NCBI GenBank assembly: GCA_900759325.1 | Contig: CAAEUW010000018.1 | Location: 1-64,000 of the forward strand | DNA: 64,000 bases | Origin: an uncultured Peptostreptococcus sp. | Lineage (GTDB): Bacteria; Bacillota; Clostridia; Peptostreptococcales; Peptostreptococcaceae | Reading direction: 5' to 3' | Made by a program: the position numbers and the translations under genes | Notes under the pieces: generated by a model | Seen by the model: the letters and a program-made list of their open reading frames with translations, nothing else | What the model was told of the DNA's origin: nothing | The model's database searches: none | Shown: positions 10,301 to 18,336 of the stretch, one piece after another | Position numbering within the stretch: the stretch's first letter is position 1 | Layout: the number at the start of each line of letters is the position of its first letter

Positions 10301-13300
10301 AACTGTATAAGGAAAGTGGTGGAAACAAGGTAACTACGGCTAAAAAGGCTACATCAAATGCAAGTGGTGTAGCAGAGTTTGAAGGTTTGGAAGCTGGTAA
10401 CGTATATTGGGTAAGAGAAGTAACTTCACCTGATGGCTATACAAAGGAAAAGGCAAGTGATGGTTCAGATAAGTACTATGGCCCATTTGTAATAAATGCA
10501 AGGGGTATAATCAGGGATGGACAAGAAGCAACGGCTCAGAAGGTTGACCAACCTTATATAGTTACAAACAAAAAGGTTAATGAAAAGAACAAGCTTCTTC
10601 TTAAGAAGGTGGCTGATGATACTCCAAAGACTCCACTAGAGGATGCAGTATTCGAACTATATAAAGATAACGGTGGAAATAAGGTATCTACTGGTATAAA
10701 GACAAGCTCTTCATCAGATGGAACATTTGAATTTGAAGCTCTTGAAACGGGTAAACTTTACTGGTTGAAGGAAGTAACAGCCCCAATCGGTTATGAAAAA
10801 GAAAAGGATGCGAGTGGTGACAAGTATTACGGCCCATTTGCAATAGACAACAAGGGTATTGCAAGAATAGGTCTAGGTACAGATGCTCAAAAGGCTGACC
10901 AACCTTACCTAATTACTAATAAGAAGTCTGACTCTAGAAAGGGTAAGTTTATCATAGAAAAGCAAGATGGTGATGGTAATCCGTTAGCCGGAGCTGAGTT
11001 CAAGATATATTCAGCTGATGACAACTGGACAAACCTTCAGGAGCTAAGTGCTACAAACTACAAGCTTGAACTAAACCCAGCTAAGAACACATTTACCTTC
11101 TCTGACTTAAAGAAGGGTAAATATGTCGTTAAAGAGTCCAAGGCACCAAATGGCTATATAGTATCAACTGAAGTATTGAAGGTTGAGGTAATGGAAGATA
11201 GCCAGACTAAGATAGTAAATGCTGAAAGCTTCAATAGGAGGGTTAGAAGGTCTTTAGATGGCTTCGAAAGTAATTCTGTATCAATGGGAGATTCTTCTAG
11301 AGGGTCTAGTGGATTCTTCTCACTTGCTGCAAGAGGTATTTCAAGGTTTATGTCAGCTGGTACAAGTGAAGTAAGCCCTGCTACAAGGAATACTTTAGGT
11401 GTCGCAAGAGCACCAGGTTCAACTAGGGATGCTGGTTCAGATCCATTTGGTTTAGCCCAGCTTTATACAGAAAAGCCAGAGCCTACTGCTTATAAAACAG
11501 ATGGAGAGGGAGAATACCCAAGTCCTTTAGTTCAGTCAGATCCAACTGTAAGAAACTCAAATATACCACTTGATGGCTTGCATTGGTATGAATCGCTTTA
11601 TTCAAAGCCAAATTCTGGAAAGCCTGCAACAAACCTTCAGGTAGCTGGTGTAAATAAGTATGCTAGAGAGGCTAAGGATAATTCTGGTAAAACTATTGAA
11701 GGTGAATATGATATAAACCTAAAAACTCAGGGTAATTTGGTAAACCCAGATGAAAATGTAGATATAATGCTTGTTTACGATAACTCTCAGTCCATGGCCG
11801 ATACAGCACTTGATGCAAATGGTAATAGAACAAGAAGATTTGATGTGGCTAAAAAAGCAACTAAAGAATTTATAGAAAATGTTCTTAAGCCAGAAAATAA
11901 TCCGGGTGGTCGTGTCAGGATGGGCCTAGTTACGTATGCTACAGATATATTTGATGGTGAGATTCATCAGTCTCCTTTTAATAGCTCAGTGCAGAGGTTA
12001 CCAAATTATACTTACGATAATTTCTCAAGTAATCCTAATGATATTATATCCAAATTACCAGTAAATGTTCCAGCTTTAATAAGTCCAGAACCATTCAACG
12101 GTGTATATCAGGGTATATATCATGGTGCACCTTTTACATTCCATGCTGCATACAATACAAATACTGACTGGACCCATCTTGAGGCCTTTGGTGGTACATT
12201 CACATCAGGCGCTATGAAAAAAGCTAGTGATATCTTAAATGACCCTAGTAAATCACCACCAGCAAACAAAAAGATTATATTACATATAACTGATGGTATG
12301 CCTACAATTTCCTTAAAGCTTAGTAAAGTAAATGGTGATGGAACAGTAGAATTTGAAACTGAAAATATAAATGGTGAAACTAGGATAGCTAGGAAGGGTG
12401 ACGGTAGTGACTACTCGCTTCCTGGAGAAAATTACTGGTATTTTGTATATGAGTGTAGATATTTGAAAAATGGAAGATATGAATATCAGCAATATATTTT
12501 CACTGGCACAGAGGCTGAAGTTAATGCTAAGATGAATGAGCTTAAGGTTGGAAAAGTAATAAATATAATGGATGACCAAGTAAACTATAGGGCTACGGTT
12601 ACTAGACATGTAAGAACATATTATAAAGTTAAAGATCCTGTAGGAGGTAAAAGAAGTAGGTCACTGCATGACAGCTATCTTGGAAATCCTTACTTCAATG
12701 AGTACGATAGAATATACAAGCTACATTCAGAATATAATGCCAATGGTAGCCTTGTAAGAGACCATGGTGTGGCGGCAAAAGGAATAGCCAAAAACTTGAT
12801 ATCCCAAGGTGTTGAAGTATTTAACTTGGCCGTGGAGATAGGTGACCCTTCTGCAATAAACCCACAACATTCTCCTGTTTATGTAGAAACTGAAGCAGGT
12901 AACAATCAATATCAGGGTAAATATTGCACAAGGTTAATAGATAAGAAAGATGCAAATGATGTTATGATGGGAATGTCATCTGACTCGAGCCACTACTATG
13001 ATGTTAAAAAGGTTTCTGAATTGAAGAAAATTCTGGAAGATGTACAAAAAAGGGTGCCTCAAAGGACTATATTTAAGGGGCAGACGACAGACCCAATGGG
13101 TGCAATGGTAGACTTGAAGCTTCCAACTACTTGGAAGAATGGTCTTACTAAGGAAACAGATGATAGTGGCCAAGAAACTGGTTACTATATGATCTATGAT
13201 GGTACCAAGGCTGGGGCAAGCTTCCCGTCAGGCTTTAATTTTGCATTAACTGCATCTAATCCGGCTTTATTAAAAGATGTAAGAGTTTATTATAATCCTG

Positions 13301-15195
13301 ACACTAGGACTATAAAGATGAACAATTATACTCTAGGTAAGGACGAGTGGATTAATCTAGCATATAAGGTAAATCTTAGGACAACAGATCCTAATTATGA
13401 GGATAATAGGTATTATCCTACAAATGGCATAACAGAGTTACAGCCAAACACATATTTTGATAGAAAGTGGAGATATCCTGTGCCATCTGTAAAGGGACCA
13501 ATGAATTCAATAAATGTTGAAAAGAAATGGCAGGATGCGGATGGTAATACGATTACGGGTACACCGATAATAGTTAAGCTCCAGAGAAGGGCAAGACATA
13601 AGATTAATAATACTGTAATCATAGATTGGACCGATGCTAAGAAGACAGGAACAAATGATGTAATGTCATTACAGCTTGATTCCAGTAGCGACTGGAAGGG
13701 TTCTTTCAAAAACCTATTAAAGTATGACACTCAATATACTTATGAATATAGGGTGGTAGAAGAAAACGTGCCGGAGGGCTTCACTTCTTCTATAGAACTA
13801 ACTGATACTAATGGCAATGTAGTTAACAATGATGATGGTGTAAAAAATGGTGCAGGTTATGCAAAGATAACAAATACTAAGTCTGTTAGACAAATAAAGG
13901 TTAAGAAGACTTGGAAGACTGATGAAAACACAGATGGAAAGTCTGTAACAGTCCACCTAAAGGCCTTTAAGGGTGATACTAATACACCACTTAAGACTAG
14001 TGATTTATCAGCAAGTGAACTGAATGCTATAAGAACAAGTGGTAGTACAAGCCCTATAAATATAACTGGACAAGATGTAGTTATAACTACAACACTAAAT
14101 AAGGCTAACAATTGGGAGGCTATATTCGAAAACCTACCAACTAAGACTAAGGCAACTCCTACTTCCAAATCTCAACCGATCATATATCGTGTTGAAGAGG
14201 ACCAGGTAGATGGCTATGAAGTAGACTACAACTACAGTGGAGGAACTTTGGGAGTAGTTAACTACAAGGTACCTAAGCTAGGCTTTAAGAATGAAAAGAA
14301 CAAGATTGAATTCATAAAGACTGATGAAAAGGGAAATGAAATAGCTGAAGCTGATCTGGCAGTTGCTAAATTCGTCTTGAAACGTACAGATGAACCTGGA
14401 AGCGCACCTATTAATGCGACAAGACAGGGTAGCAAGTTTATATTTGAAGGCTTAAGCCCAGGTACATATGAACTGTGGGAGGAAGTAGCTCCTAATAATT
14501 ACGATAAACCAAATAGTGCACTTACTAAGTTCGTGGTTGATCAAGACGGTAGAATAGGTACTCCAGTAGCACTGCATGTAATTAATTCTAGTACTACAGC
14601 TCCAGAGGACAAGTACCTGAAGGAGGATAATGGCTACAAGATCAAGAACTATAAGAAGGACATGAAGTTTAAGTTCGAAAAGGTTGCGCCTATAGGACCT
14701 AATTCAGTAACTGTGCTTGCTAATGGTGAACTAAAGCTAGAACTGTATAAGGCAACGAGTACAAGTGATGAAAGTCAAAAAATAGATGGTGTATTTGCGA
14801 AATCTTATGACTTATCACAACAAAGGCCAGAAACACCCTTCATAGTTCCAATTACAAAGGATAAGGTTCCATCTGGTATATACTATATAAAGGAAACTCA
14901 GGCTCCTGCAGGCTATGCTATAGGTTCTGATAAGATATATATAGAGGTTGACTGGGATAATAGGACTATAAAACAAGTAGAAAATCCATTTGATCCAGCT
15001 AATAAGAGGGATGTTGGAGACGCTCTATATACAGAAGTTAATAATAGTGCTGGAGAGTGCTTGAATATTCTTAGAATAGTAAATAATAGGATAGAGTTAC
15101 CAAGGTCTGGTGGTATTGGACCTCATGTAATTTCACTTGCTGGTATAGGTATAATGTTGATGGCAGCATTTGTCTACAGAAAAAGAATATACTAG
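7333..15195 (+). CDS. Giant VWA/SpaA pilus tip adhesin (2620 aa)
   Basis: A signal peptide (residues 1-30) leads to a Ser/Glu-rich linker and several SpaA/CNA-B type domains with E-boxes such as LRETESPEGY, LREERAPEGY and LKEVTAPEGY. Three of these are near-identical 118-residue repeats (about 855-1208). A VWA domain follows, with the MIDAS motif DNSQS beginning at Asp1483. It reaches to about residue 1907, far longer than a standard VWA of about 200 residues, implying a large insertion. More CNA-B domains (from about 2057) and the anchor LPRSG (2589-2593), a helix and tail RKRIY complete it. VWA plus CNA-B in a sortase locus is the usual build of a tip adhesin. The ligand is unknown. Confidence 0.92.
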   Translation: MLRDFLKKTITILLVVMMITQYLPHSASGEGLSGSDIPQGGISSIWHDLFGFGDAESKSAGSKSTESKSTESNDVEVDTNEKANSNNDSVETEDKNEPADQIEVGEPTDTVVSVSEKDESLTPLYQNLIIDVSDNLGGKVNAVEFKLTQTSPKSNEANVRTGKTIRGKLVFNGLEKGEYLLETSKNLTGFDQTRLKYKVTVSDDARISVTDLLNNREASTTTGKESIVNNNLILSLEAKKTSGNIISIPISIQALKRDKLTRLSLYADLNEAFADQTYNISAGEGTYNSGKYKFTDISFDSSNKWTANIKLKIKDGKLDKADVKKIFENIYLDNDGKKVNITSPLLYMSEVVENTKLNVDLIRKEEPEVKPYKKTELPISPRSLTASEMSKSVDLDATDELPPVMLDSIIEATVNNALAASNGSELSDSDIRLLARSASLTGNLVVNKVDKANTAKKLKDAKFELLSSDKSRTVYTQRSGENGEARFEGLAPGTYYLRETESPEGYVLNGDEWRVIVSDEGWTTVSKLGTSSIKSNQEEAYQNSTDHEAYIKSRIVDVNYNDGTYTQIIYVNPSGKKYSGDSQAKHPHLYLHSREAGISTDYFNTNYTKEEHTIVPANSLPKDIVSYDKLPETHKYIAGASITKKLIDVDFGDVFEEEGYAAIIKVTSRFNKNRRVNLKMESEFKAHRDNTAYSSGILDNIVGFKIVAASETYVNVNNTTKTNTNLFTFDVDNQKSNDINGKIEIDKTDGTNNLGGAVFKLVNVNNNNRSKSITTVVGQTAVINDIVPANYTLREERAPEGYIPTEEVWNVQVQTNGNVTITKAGNGDSIVTHKGSNPVVGHLRVVNKKARIQAKKVDSTSRTTILDGAVFELYKENSGAKVSTGRRATSATSGIFEFNGLDSNSVYWLKEVTAPEGYKIETESNGAEKYYGPFAVDSSGAVKTSLSTGAQAVQQPFEITNKKINEKNALTIKKVDSKSTNITLDGAVFELYKESGGNKVTTAKKATSNASGVAEFEGLEAGNVYWVREVTSPDGYTKEKASDGSDKYYGPFVINARGIIRDGQEATAQKVDQPYIVTNKKVNEKNKLLLKKVADDTPKTPLEDAVFELYKDNGGNKVSTGIKTSSSSDGTFEFEALETGKLYWLKEVTAPIGYEKEKDASGDKYYGPFAIDNKGIARIGLGTDAQKADQPYLITNKKSDSRKGKFIIEKQDGDGNPLAGAEFKIYSADDNWTNLQELSATNYKLELNPAKNTFTFSDLKKGKYVVKESKAPNGYIVSTEVLKVEVMEDSQTKIVNAESFNRRVRRSLDGFESNSVSMGDSSRGSSGFFSLAARGISRFMSAGTSEVSPATRNTLGVARAPGSTRDAGSDPFGLAQLYTEKPEPTAYKTDGEGEYPSPLVQSDPTVRNSNIPLDGLHWYESLYSKPNSGKPATNLQVAGVNKYAREAKDNSGKTIEGEYDINLKTQGNLVNPDENVDIMLVYDNSQSMADTALDANGNRTRRFDVAKKATKEFIENVLKPENNPGGRVRMGLVTYATDIFDGEIHQSPFNSSVQRLPNYTYDNFSSNPNDIISKLPVNVPALISPEPFNGVYQGIYHGAPFTFHAAYNTNTDWTHLEAFGGTFTSGAMKKASDILNDPSKSPPANKKIILHITDGMPTISLKLSKVNGDGTVEFETENINGETRIARKGDGSDYSLPGENYWYFVYECRYLKNGRYEYQQYIFTGTEAEVNAKMNELKVGKVINIMDDQVNYRATVTRHVRTYYKVKDPVGGKRSRSLHDSYLGNPYFNEYDRIYKLHSEYNANGSLVRDHGVAAKGIAKNLISQGVEVFNLAVEIGDPSAINPQHSPVYVETEAGNNQYQGKYCTRLIDKKDANDVMMGMSSDSSHYYDVKKVSELKKILEDVQKRVPQRTIFKGQTTDPMGAMVDLKLPTTWKNGLTKETDDSGQETGYYMIYDGTKAGASFPSGFNFALTASNPALLKDVRVYYNPDTRTIKMNNYTLGKDEWINLAYKVNLRTTDPNYEDNRYYPTNGITELQPNTYFDRKWRYPVPSVKGPMNSINVEKKWQDADGNTITGTPIIVKLQRRARHKINNTVIIDWTDAKKTGTNDVMSLQLDSSSDWKGSFKNLLKYDTQYTYEYRVVEENVPEGFTSSIELTDTNGNVVNNDDGVKNGAGYAKITNTKSVRQIKVKKTWKTDENTDGKSVTVHLKAFKGDTNTPLKTSDLSASELNAIRTSGSTSPINITGQDVVITTTLNKANNWEAIFENLPTKTKATPTSKSQPIIYRVEEDQVDGYEVDYNYSGGTLGVVNYKVPKLGFKNEKNKIEFIKTDEKGNEIAEADLAVAKFVLKRTDEPGSAPINATRQGSKFIFEGLSPGTYELWEEVAPNNYDKPNSALTKFVVDQDGRIGTPVALHVINSSTTAPEDKYLKEDNGYKIKNYKKDMKFKFEKVAPIGPNSVTVLANGELKLELYKATSTSDESQKIDGVFAKSYDLSQQRPETPFIVPITKDKVPSGIYYIKETQAPAGYAIGSDKIYIEVDWDNRTIKQVENPFDPANKRDVGDALYTEVNNSAGECLNILRIVNNRIELPRSGGIGPHVISLAGIGIMLMAAFVYRKRIY
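9895..10956 (+). repeat. Three tandem 354-bp SpaA-domain repeats
   Basis: Units start at 9895, 10249 and 10603, each at codons for (K/E)KV(D/A), and a related but divergent domain begins at 10957. The exact 354-bp spacing and shared motifs (AVFELYK, KYYGPFA, TNKK) show recent duplication inside the adhesin gene. Confidence 0.9.
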
Positions 15196-15233
15196 TCTCG
15201 TGATTAGGTAATATAAACAAAATATTAAAGCAT

Positions 15234-15260
15234 ACCTCGCATGATGATTTCATGCGGGGT
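15234..15260 (+). terminator. Terminator-like hairpin after the adhesin gene
   Basis: An 11-bp stem (15234-15244 with 15250-15260) closes a TGATT loop. Only CTTGCTG follows, with no U-run, so it may stop transcription partially or protect the adhesin mRNA 3' end. It lies 40 bases before the next gene. Confidence 0.5.
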
Positions 15261-15300
15261 CTTGCTGATTATAGTGGATATTAGATTAGAAGGTGAATTT

Positions 15301-16203
15301 ATGAAAACTAAAAGGTTGATAGGTCACATCCTCATACTAGTAGGTATATGTATCCCCCTACAGGCGTTTACCCAGATAAGCATTCGGGATATGTCTTCTG
15401 CAATGGAGTATAGGAAGTACCAAGAAGTCTATAGTAATGAAAGCTCTGACAAGTCTAAGAGTGGAGAGTCAAGTGCTTCATCTAATTCTGAGACTGTAAA
15501 AAAGGGCTTTGATAATTATAATAAGTCTGTGGTTGATGGTACAGGTCTGGTAGACCCTTTTGTGTCAGATGACTACAAGAGTGATTACCAGATAAAGGAC
15601 TGGAAACCTGACCAGGTCTTTGGTTACCTTATAATGCCGTCAATAGATGTCAAGCTGCCAATTAGGCTTGACGCTACATATGACCACCTGGACAAGGGCG
15701 TTGCCCATGTTTATGGGACATCTCTTCCAACTGGTGGTAAGGATAGGCGTAGTGTAATAGCTGGTCATAGGGGTTGGTACAGGGGTATCATGCTACTTAA
15801 CCTTGGCAAGGTAAAGCCTGGTGACAAGGTCTTTATAGACAGGAATGGTAACCTAATGACATATGTGGTGAAGAATATAGAAATAATTAGCCCTTCTGAG
15901 TGGGAGAAACTAAAGCCAATAGAGGGTAAGGATATGTTGACTATATTGTCATGCCACCCAATTAGGCCACCAAGTCCATACAGGATGCTGGTAAACTGTG
16001 AAAGACTAGAAGATCCTGTAAAAGAAAAGACTAGTGTTAGTAAATCCGATCTAAAGGCTATAGATGCCAAGCTAGATACACAGGAGAAGAGGTCAGTAAA
16101 GGTCAAGTACCTATTCTATCTGGCTACATTAGTAGGCTGGATCCTATTGATTTATAGGGTTTGGAAAATAGTAAAAGAATTTAGAAATAGCAAGAGATGC
16201 TAA
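15301..16203 (+). CDS. Divergent class C-like sortase 3
   Basis: I chose the ATG at 15301, with AGAAGGTGA before it, because the longer frame from 15241 runs through a hairpin. The 300-residue protein has an N-terminal helix, a Ser-rich linker, a lid-like DPF (85-87), the His motif VIAGHRGW, the Cys motif TILSCHP in place of TLxTC, the Arg motif PYRMLVNCE, and a C-terminal helix (VGWILLIYRV). The lid and two helices fit class C, but the active-site flanks differ from the other two sortases. It may act on the LPRSG adhesin directly upstream, or attach the finished pilus to the wall; both are inference. Confidence 0.85.
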   Translation: MKTKRLIGHILILVGICIPLQAFTQISIRDMSSAMEYRKYQEVYSNESSDKSKSGESSASSNSETVKKGFDNYNKSVVDGTGLVDPFVSDDYKSDYQIKDWKPDQVFGYLIMPSIDVKLPIRLDATYDHLDKGVAHVYGTSLPTGGKDRRSVIAGHRGWYRGIMLLNLGKVKPGDKVFIDRNGNLMTYVVKNIEIISPSEWEKLKPIEGKDMLTILSCHPIRPPSPYRMLVNCERLEDPVKEKTSVSKSDLKAIDAKLDTQEKRSVKVKYLFYLATLVGWILLIYRVWKIVKEFRNSKRC

Positions 16204-16233
16204 TACACTAAATATCTAAAATTATAAATACCC

Positions 16234-16262
16234 TTGACAAGGTTTTCATAATATGATAAATT
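16234..16262 (+). promoter_or_regulatory. Promoter of the riboflavin operon
   Basis: TTGACA at 16234-16239 is a perfect -35. At 15-18 bases downstream the sequence GATAAATT offers a weaker -10. It lies about 25-50 bases ahead of the FMN riboswitch. No terminator separates it from the sortase gene, so some read-through from the pilus locus is possible. Confidence 0.65.
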
Positions 16263-16285
16263 AAACTTGTAAGAAAATGAATATA

Positions 16286-16390
16286 ATCTTCAGGGCAGGG
16301 TGCAAGTCCCTACCGGCGGTAAAGCCCGCGAGCGCAAGCTGATTTGGTGAGATTCCAAAGCCGACAGTTAAAGTCTGGATGAGAGAAGAT
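16286..16390 (+). promoter_or_regulatory. FMN riboswitch (RFN element)
   Basis: The segment shows the conserved RFN blocks in order: ATCTTCAGGGCAGGGTG, AAGTCCCTACCGGCGGTAA, AGCCCGCGAGC, GATTTGGTGAGATTCC, AAAGCCGACAGT and GGATGAGAGAAGAT. The first and last blocks pair to close the P1 stem. Bound FMN is known to favour the downstream terminator and so lower rib expression. Confidence 0.97.
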
Positions 16391-16421
16391 ATTGTGTATA
16401 TTTATGATACAAAAAATTGCT

Positions 16422-16455
16422 CTGAAATGTTTTTTAAACATTTCAGATTTTTTTT
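16422..16455 (+). terminator. Riboswitch-controlled terminator
   Basis: An 11-bp perfect stem (16422-16432 with 16436-16446) with a TTT loop is followed by A and eight T. It starts 31 bases after the RFN element and is the expected expression platform. Confidence 0.93.
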
Positions 16456-16489
16456 ACAAGGACTAGTCTTGTTTTATGGTATTTTTTGT
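16456..16489 (+). terminator. Second weak hairpin with T-rich tail in the rib leader
   Basis: ACAAGG (16456-16461) pairs with TCTTGT (16467-16472) around ACTAG, followed by TTTATGGTATTTTTT. It directly follows the riboswitch terminator and may be a back-up stop. Confidence 0.35.
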
Positions 16490-16522
16490 GCCACAATATA
16501 TACACTACTAAAGGATTTATGC

Positions 16523-16550
16523 CCTGGACTATATGTTCAGGACTTTTTTT
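16523..16550 (+). terminator. Third hairpin plus U-run just before ribD
   Basis: CCTGGAC (16523-16529) pairs with GTTCAGG (16535-16541) around TATAT, and seven T follow at 16544-16550. The ribosome site GGGAGG starts three bases later. It could act as an extra terminator or hide the ribosome site. Confidence 0.45.
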
Positions 16551-16564
16551 ATGGGAGGATTCAT

Positions 16565-17683
16565 ATGGATGAGCTATATATGAGGATGGCTCTTGAGCTA
16601 GCAGAGAGGGCCTGTGGATACACCAACCCTAATCCCATGGTTGGGGCTGTAATAGTCAAGGATGACCAGGTAATAGGTAAGGGCTACCATACCAGGTGTG
16701 GTTGTCTACATGCAGAGAGGGAGGCCCTTAGGGACTGCCAGTCTAGAGGTACAGATGTTAAAGGGGCAACTATGTATGTTACCTTGGAGCCCTGTTGCCA
16801 CTATGGAAAGACTCCACCTTGTACCCAGGCCATAATAGAAAATGGTATAAAGAAGGTAGTGGTGGGTTCGCTTGATCCAAATCCCAAGGTGGCAGGTCAG
16901 GGAATAAGGATACTCAGGGACCATGGCATAGAGGTTGTAACTGGAGTCCTTGAAGATGAATGTGATGACCTAAATGAGGTCTTCATGCACTATATAAGGG
17001 ACAAAAAGCCCTTTGTAGTAATGAAGTATGCAATGACAGCTGATGGAAAGATAGCTACTAGGACAGGCAAGTCCCAGTGGATAACAGGTCCAGAAGCAAG
17101 GACCAAGGTCCATAGGGATAGGCATAGGTATTCAGCCATTATGGTTGGTATAGGAACTGTCCTGGCAGACGACCCTACCCTAAATTGCAGGCTAGAGGGT
17201 GGACTTAGTCCGACTAGGATAATATGCGATACACATTTGAGGATTCCTATGGGGTCTAATATAGTGGGGACAGCCAATAGCTATCCTACGATCATAGCAA
17301 CAAGGTCAACTGATAGGGACAAGATAGCCAACCTAGAGAAGGCAGGTTGCCAGATCCTAGTCCAGGAGGGACCGGGACCAGGTATAGACCTAGTAGACCT
17401 TATGGATAGGATAGGGGCTATGGGACTGGATTCAGTCCTACTAGAGGGGGGAGGCCAGCTCAATTGGTCAGCCCTTGAGGCAGGTATAGTGTCAAAGGTC
17501 CAGGTATATATAGGCAACAAGATTTTTGGTGGCAAGGAGGCCAAGTCGCCAGTAGGAGGCTCTGGAGTTGACCTACCAGACCAGGCAAGGTCCTTGAGGC
17601 TTAAGAGTGTAGAGGCCTTTGGTCCTGACCTACTGATAAACTACATTGTAGAAAATGAGGTGGTTGAGTGTTCACAGGAATAA
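16565..17683 (+). CDS. ribD: RibD, bifunctional deaminase/reductase
   Basis: It performs the second and third steps of riboflavin synthesis (pyrimidine deamination, then side-chain reduction). The start at 16565 follows GGGAGG and gives the canonical N-terminus MDELYMRMALELA; a longer frame from 16379 crosses the riboswitch and was rejected. The deaminase domain (1-145) has the zinc site HAE and the PCCHYGKTPPC motif. The reductase domain (about 150-372) contains KYAMTADGKIATRTGKSQWI. At 372 residues it has normal length. It is the first gene of the rib operon and overlaps ribE by 16 bases. Confidence 0.97.
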   Translation: MDELYMRMALELAERACGYTNPNPMVGAVIVKDDQVIGKGYHTRCGCLHAEREALRDCQSRGTDVKGATMYVTLEPCCHYGKTPPCTQAIIENGIKKVVVGSLDPNPKVAGQGIRILRDHGIEVVTGVLEDECDDLNEVFMHYIRDKKPFVVMKYAMTADGKIATRTGKSQWITGPEARTKVHRDRHRYSAIMVGIGTVLADDPTLNCRLEGGLSPTRIICDTHLRIPMGSNIVGTANSYPTIIATRSTDRDKIANLEKAGCQILVQEGPGPGIDLVDLMDRIGAMGLDSVLLEGGGQLNWSALEAGIVSKVQVYIGNKIFGGKEAKSPVGGSGVDLPDQARSLRLKSVEAFGPDLLINYIVENEVVECSQE

Positions 17684-18324
17684 TAGAGGAAATAGGAAGT
17701 GTAAAGGCAATTGCAAGGGGGACTAATTCAGCAGTTTTAACCTTGTCAGCTAAGAAGGTTCTAGAGGATGTAAACCTGGGGGATAGTATAGCAGTCAATG
17801 GTGTCTGCCTAACTGTTACATCATTTAGTCAGGACCAGTTTACAGTGGATGTCATGCATGAAACAATGATTAGGTCATCCCTATCTAGCCTAAAGGCAGG
17901 CTCTAAGGTAAACCTTGAAAGAGCCATGCAGGCAAATGGACGTTTTGGTGGCCATATAGTATCTGGCCATATTGATGGGACTGGCAAGATCCTATCAATC
18001 AAGAGGGATGACAATGCTGTTTGGTACCAGATAGGTGCAGATAAAAAAATACTAAAGTACATCATTGGGAAGGGGTCTATAACTATAGATGGTATAAGCC
18101 TGACAGTTGCCAGGGTTACCTATAGGGATTTTTCAGTATCTATAATTCCCCATACACTGGCAAATACAATCCTGGCCTATAAGGGTCAGGGGGATATAGT
18201 AAACCTGGAAAATGACTGTATAGGCAAGTATGTTGAAAGGCTGATGGGATTTTCAAACCCAGGTGGAAGTCAAGAAGACAAGCATGAAATAACGAGAGAA
18301 TTTTTATTGAAAAATGGTTTTTAG
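17668..18324 (+). CDS. ribE: Riboflavin synthase alpha chain
   Basis: It converts two 6,7-dimethyl-8-ribityllumazine into riboflavin. The GTG start inside the end of ribD gives the canonical MFTGIIEEIG. The protein is 218 residues with the two internally repeated lumazine-binding halves: first half NGVCLTV and GGHIVSGHIDGTG, second half DGISLTV. The overlap with ribD implies translational coupling. The usual product partner, lumazine synthase, is ribH in the same operon. Confidence 0.97.
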   Translation: MFTGIIEEIGSVKAIARGTNSAVLTLSAKKVLEDVNLGDSIAVNGVCLTVTSFSQDQFTVDVMHETMIRSSLSSLKAGSKVNLERAMQANGRFGGHIVSGHIDGTGKILSIKRDDNAVWYQIGADKKILKYIIGKGSITIDGISLTVARVTYRDFSVSIIPHTLANTILAYKGQGDIVNLENDCIGKYVERLMGFSNPGGSQEDKHEITREFLLKNGF

Positions 18325-18336
18325 GAGGAGAATGAG

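Noticed and set aside
15241..15300. Extended start for the third sortase
   Set aside because: These 20 codons overlap the arm of a hairpin and lack a ribosome site; ATG 15301 has AGAAGGTGA and gives a normal membrane anchor.
16379..16564. N-terminal extension of ribD beginning in the riboswitch
   Set aside because: It would be translated through the RFN element and its terminators, has no ribosome site and adds residues absent from RibD; ATG 16565 fits the family.
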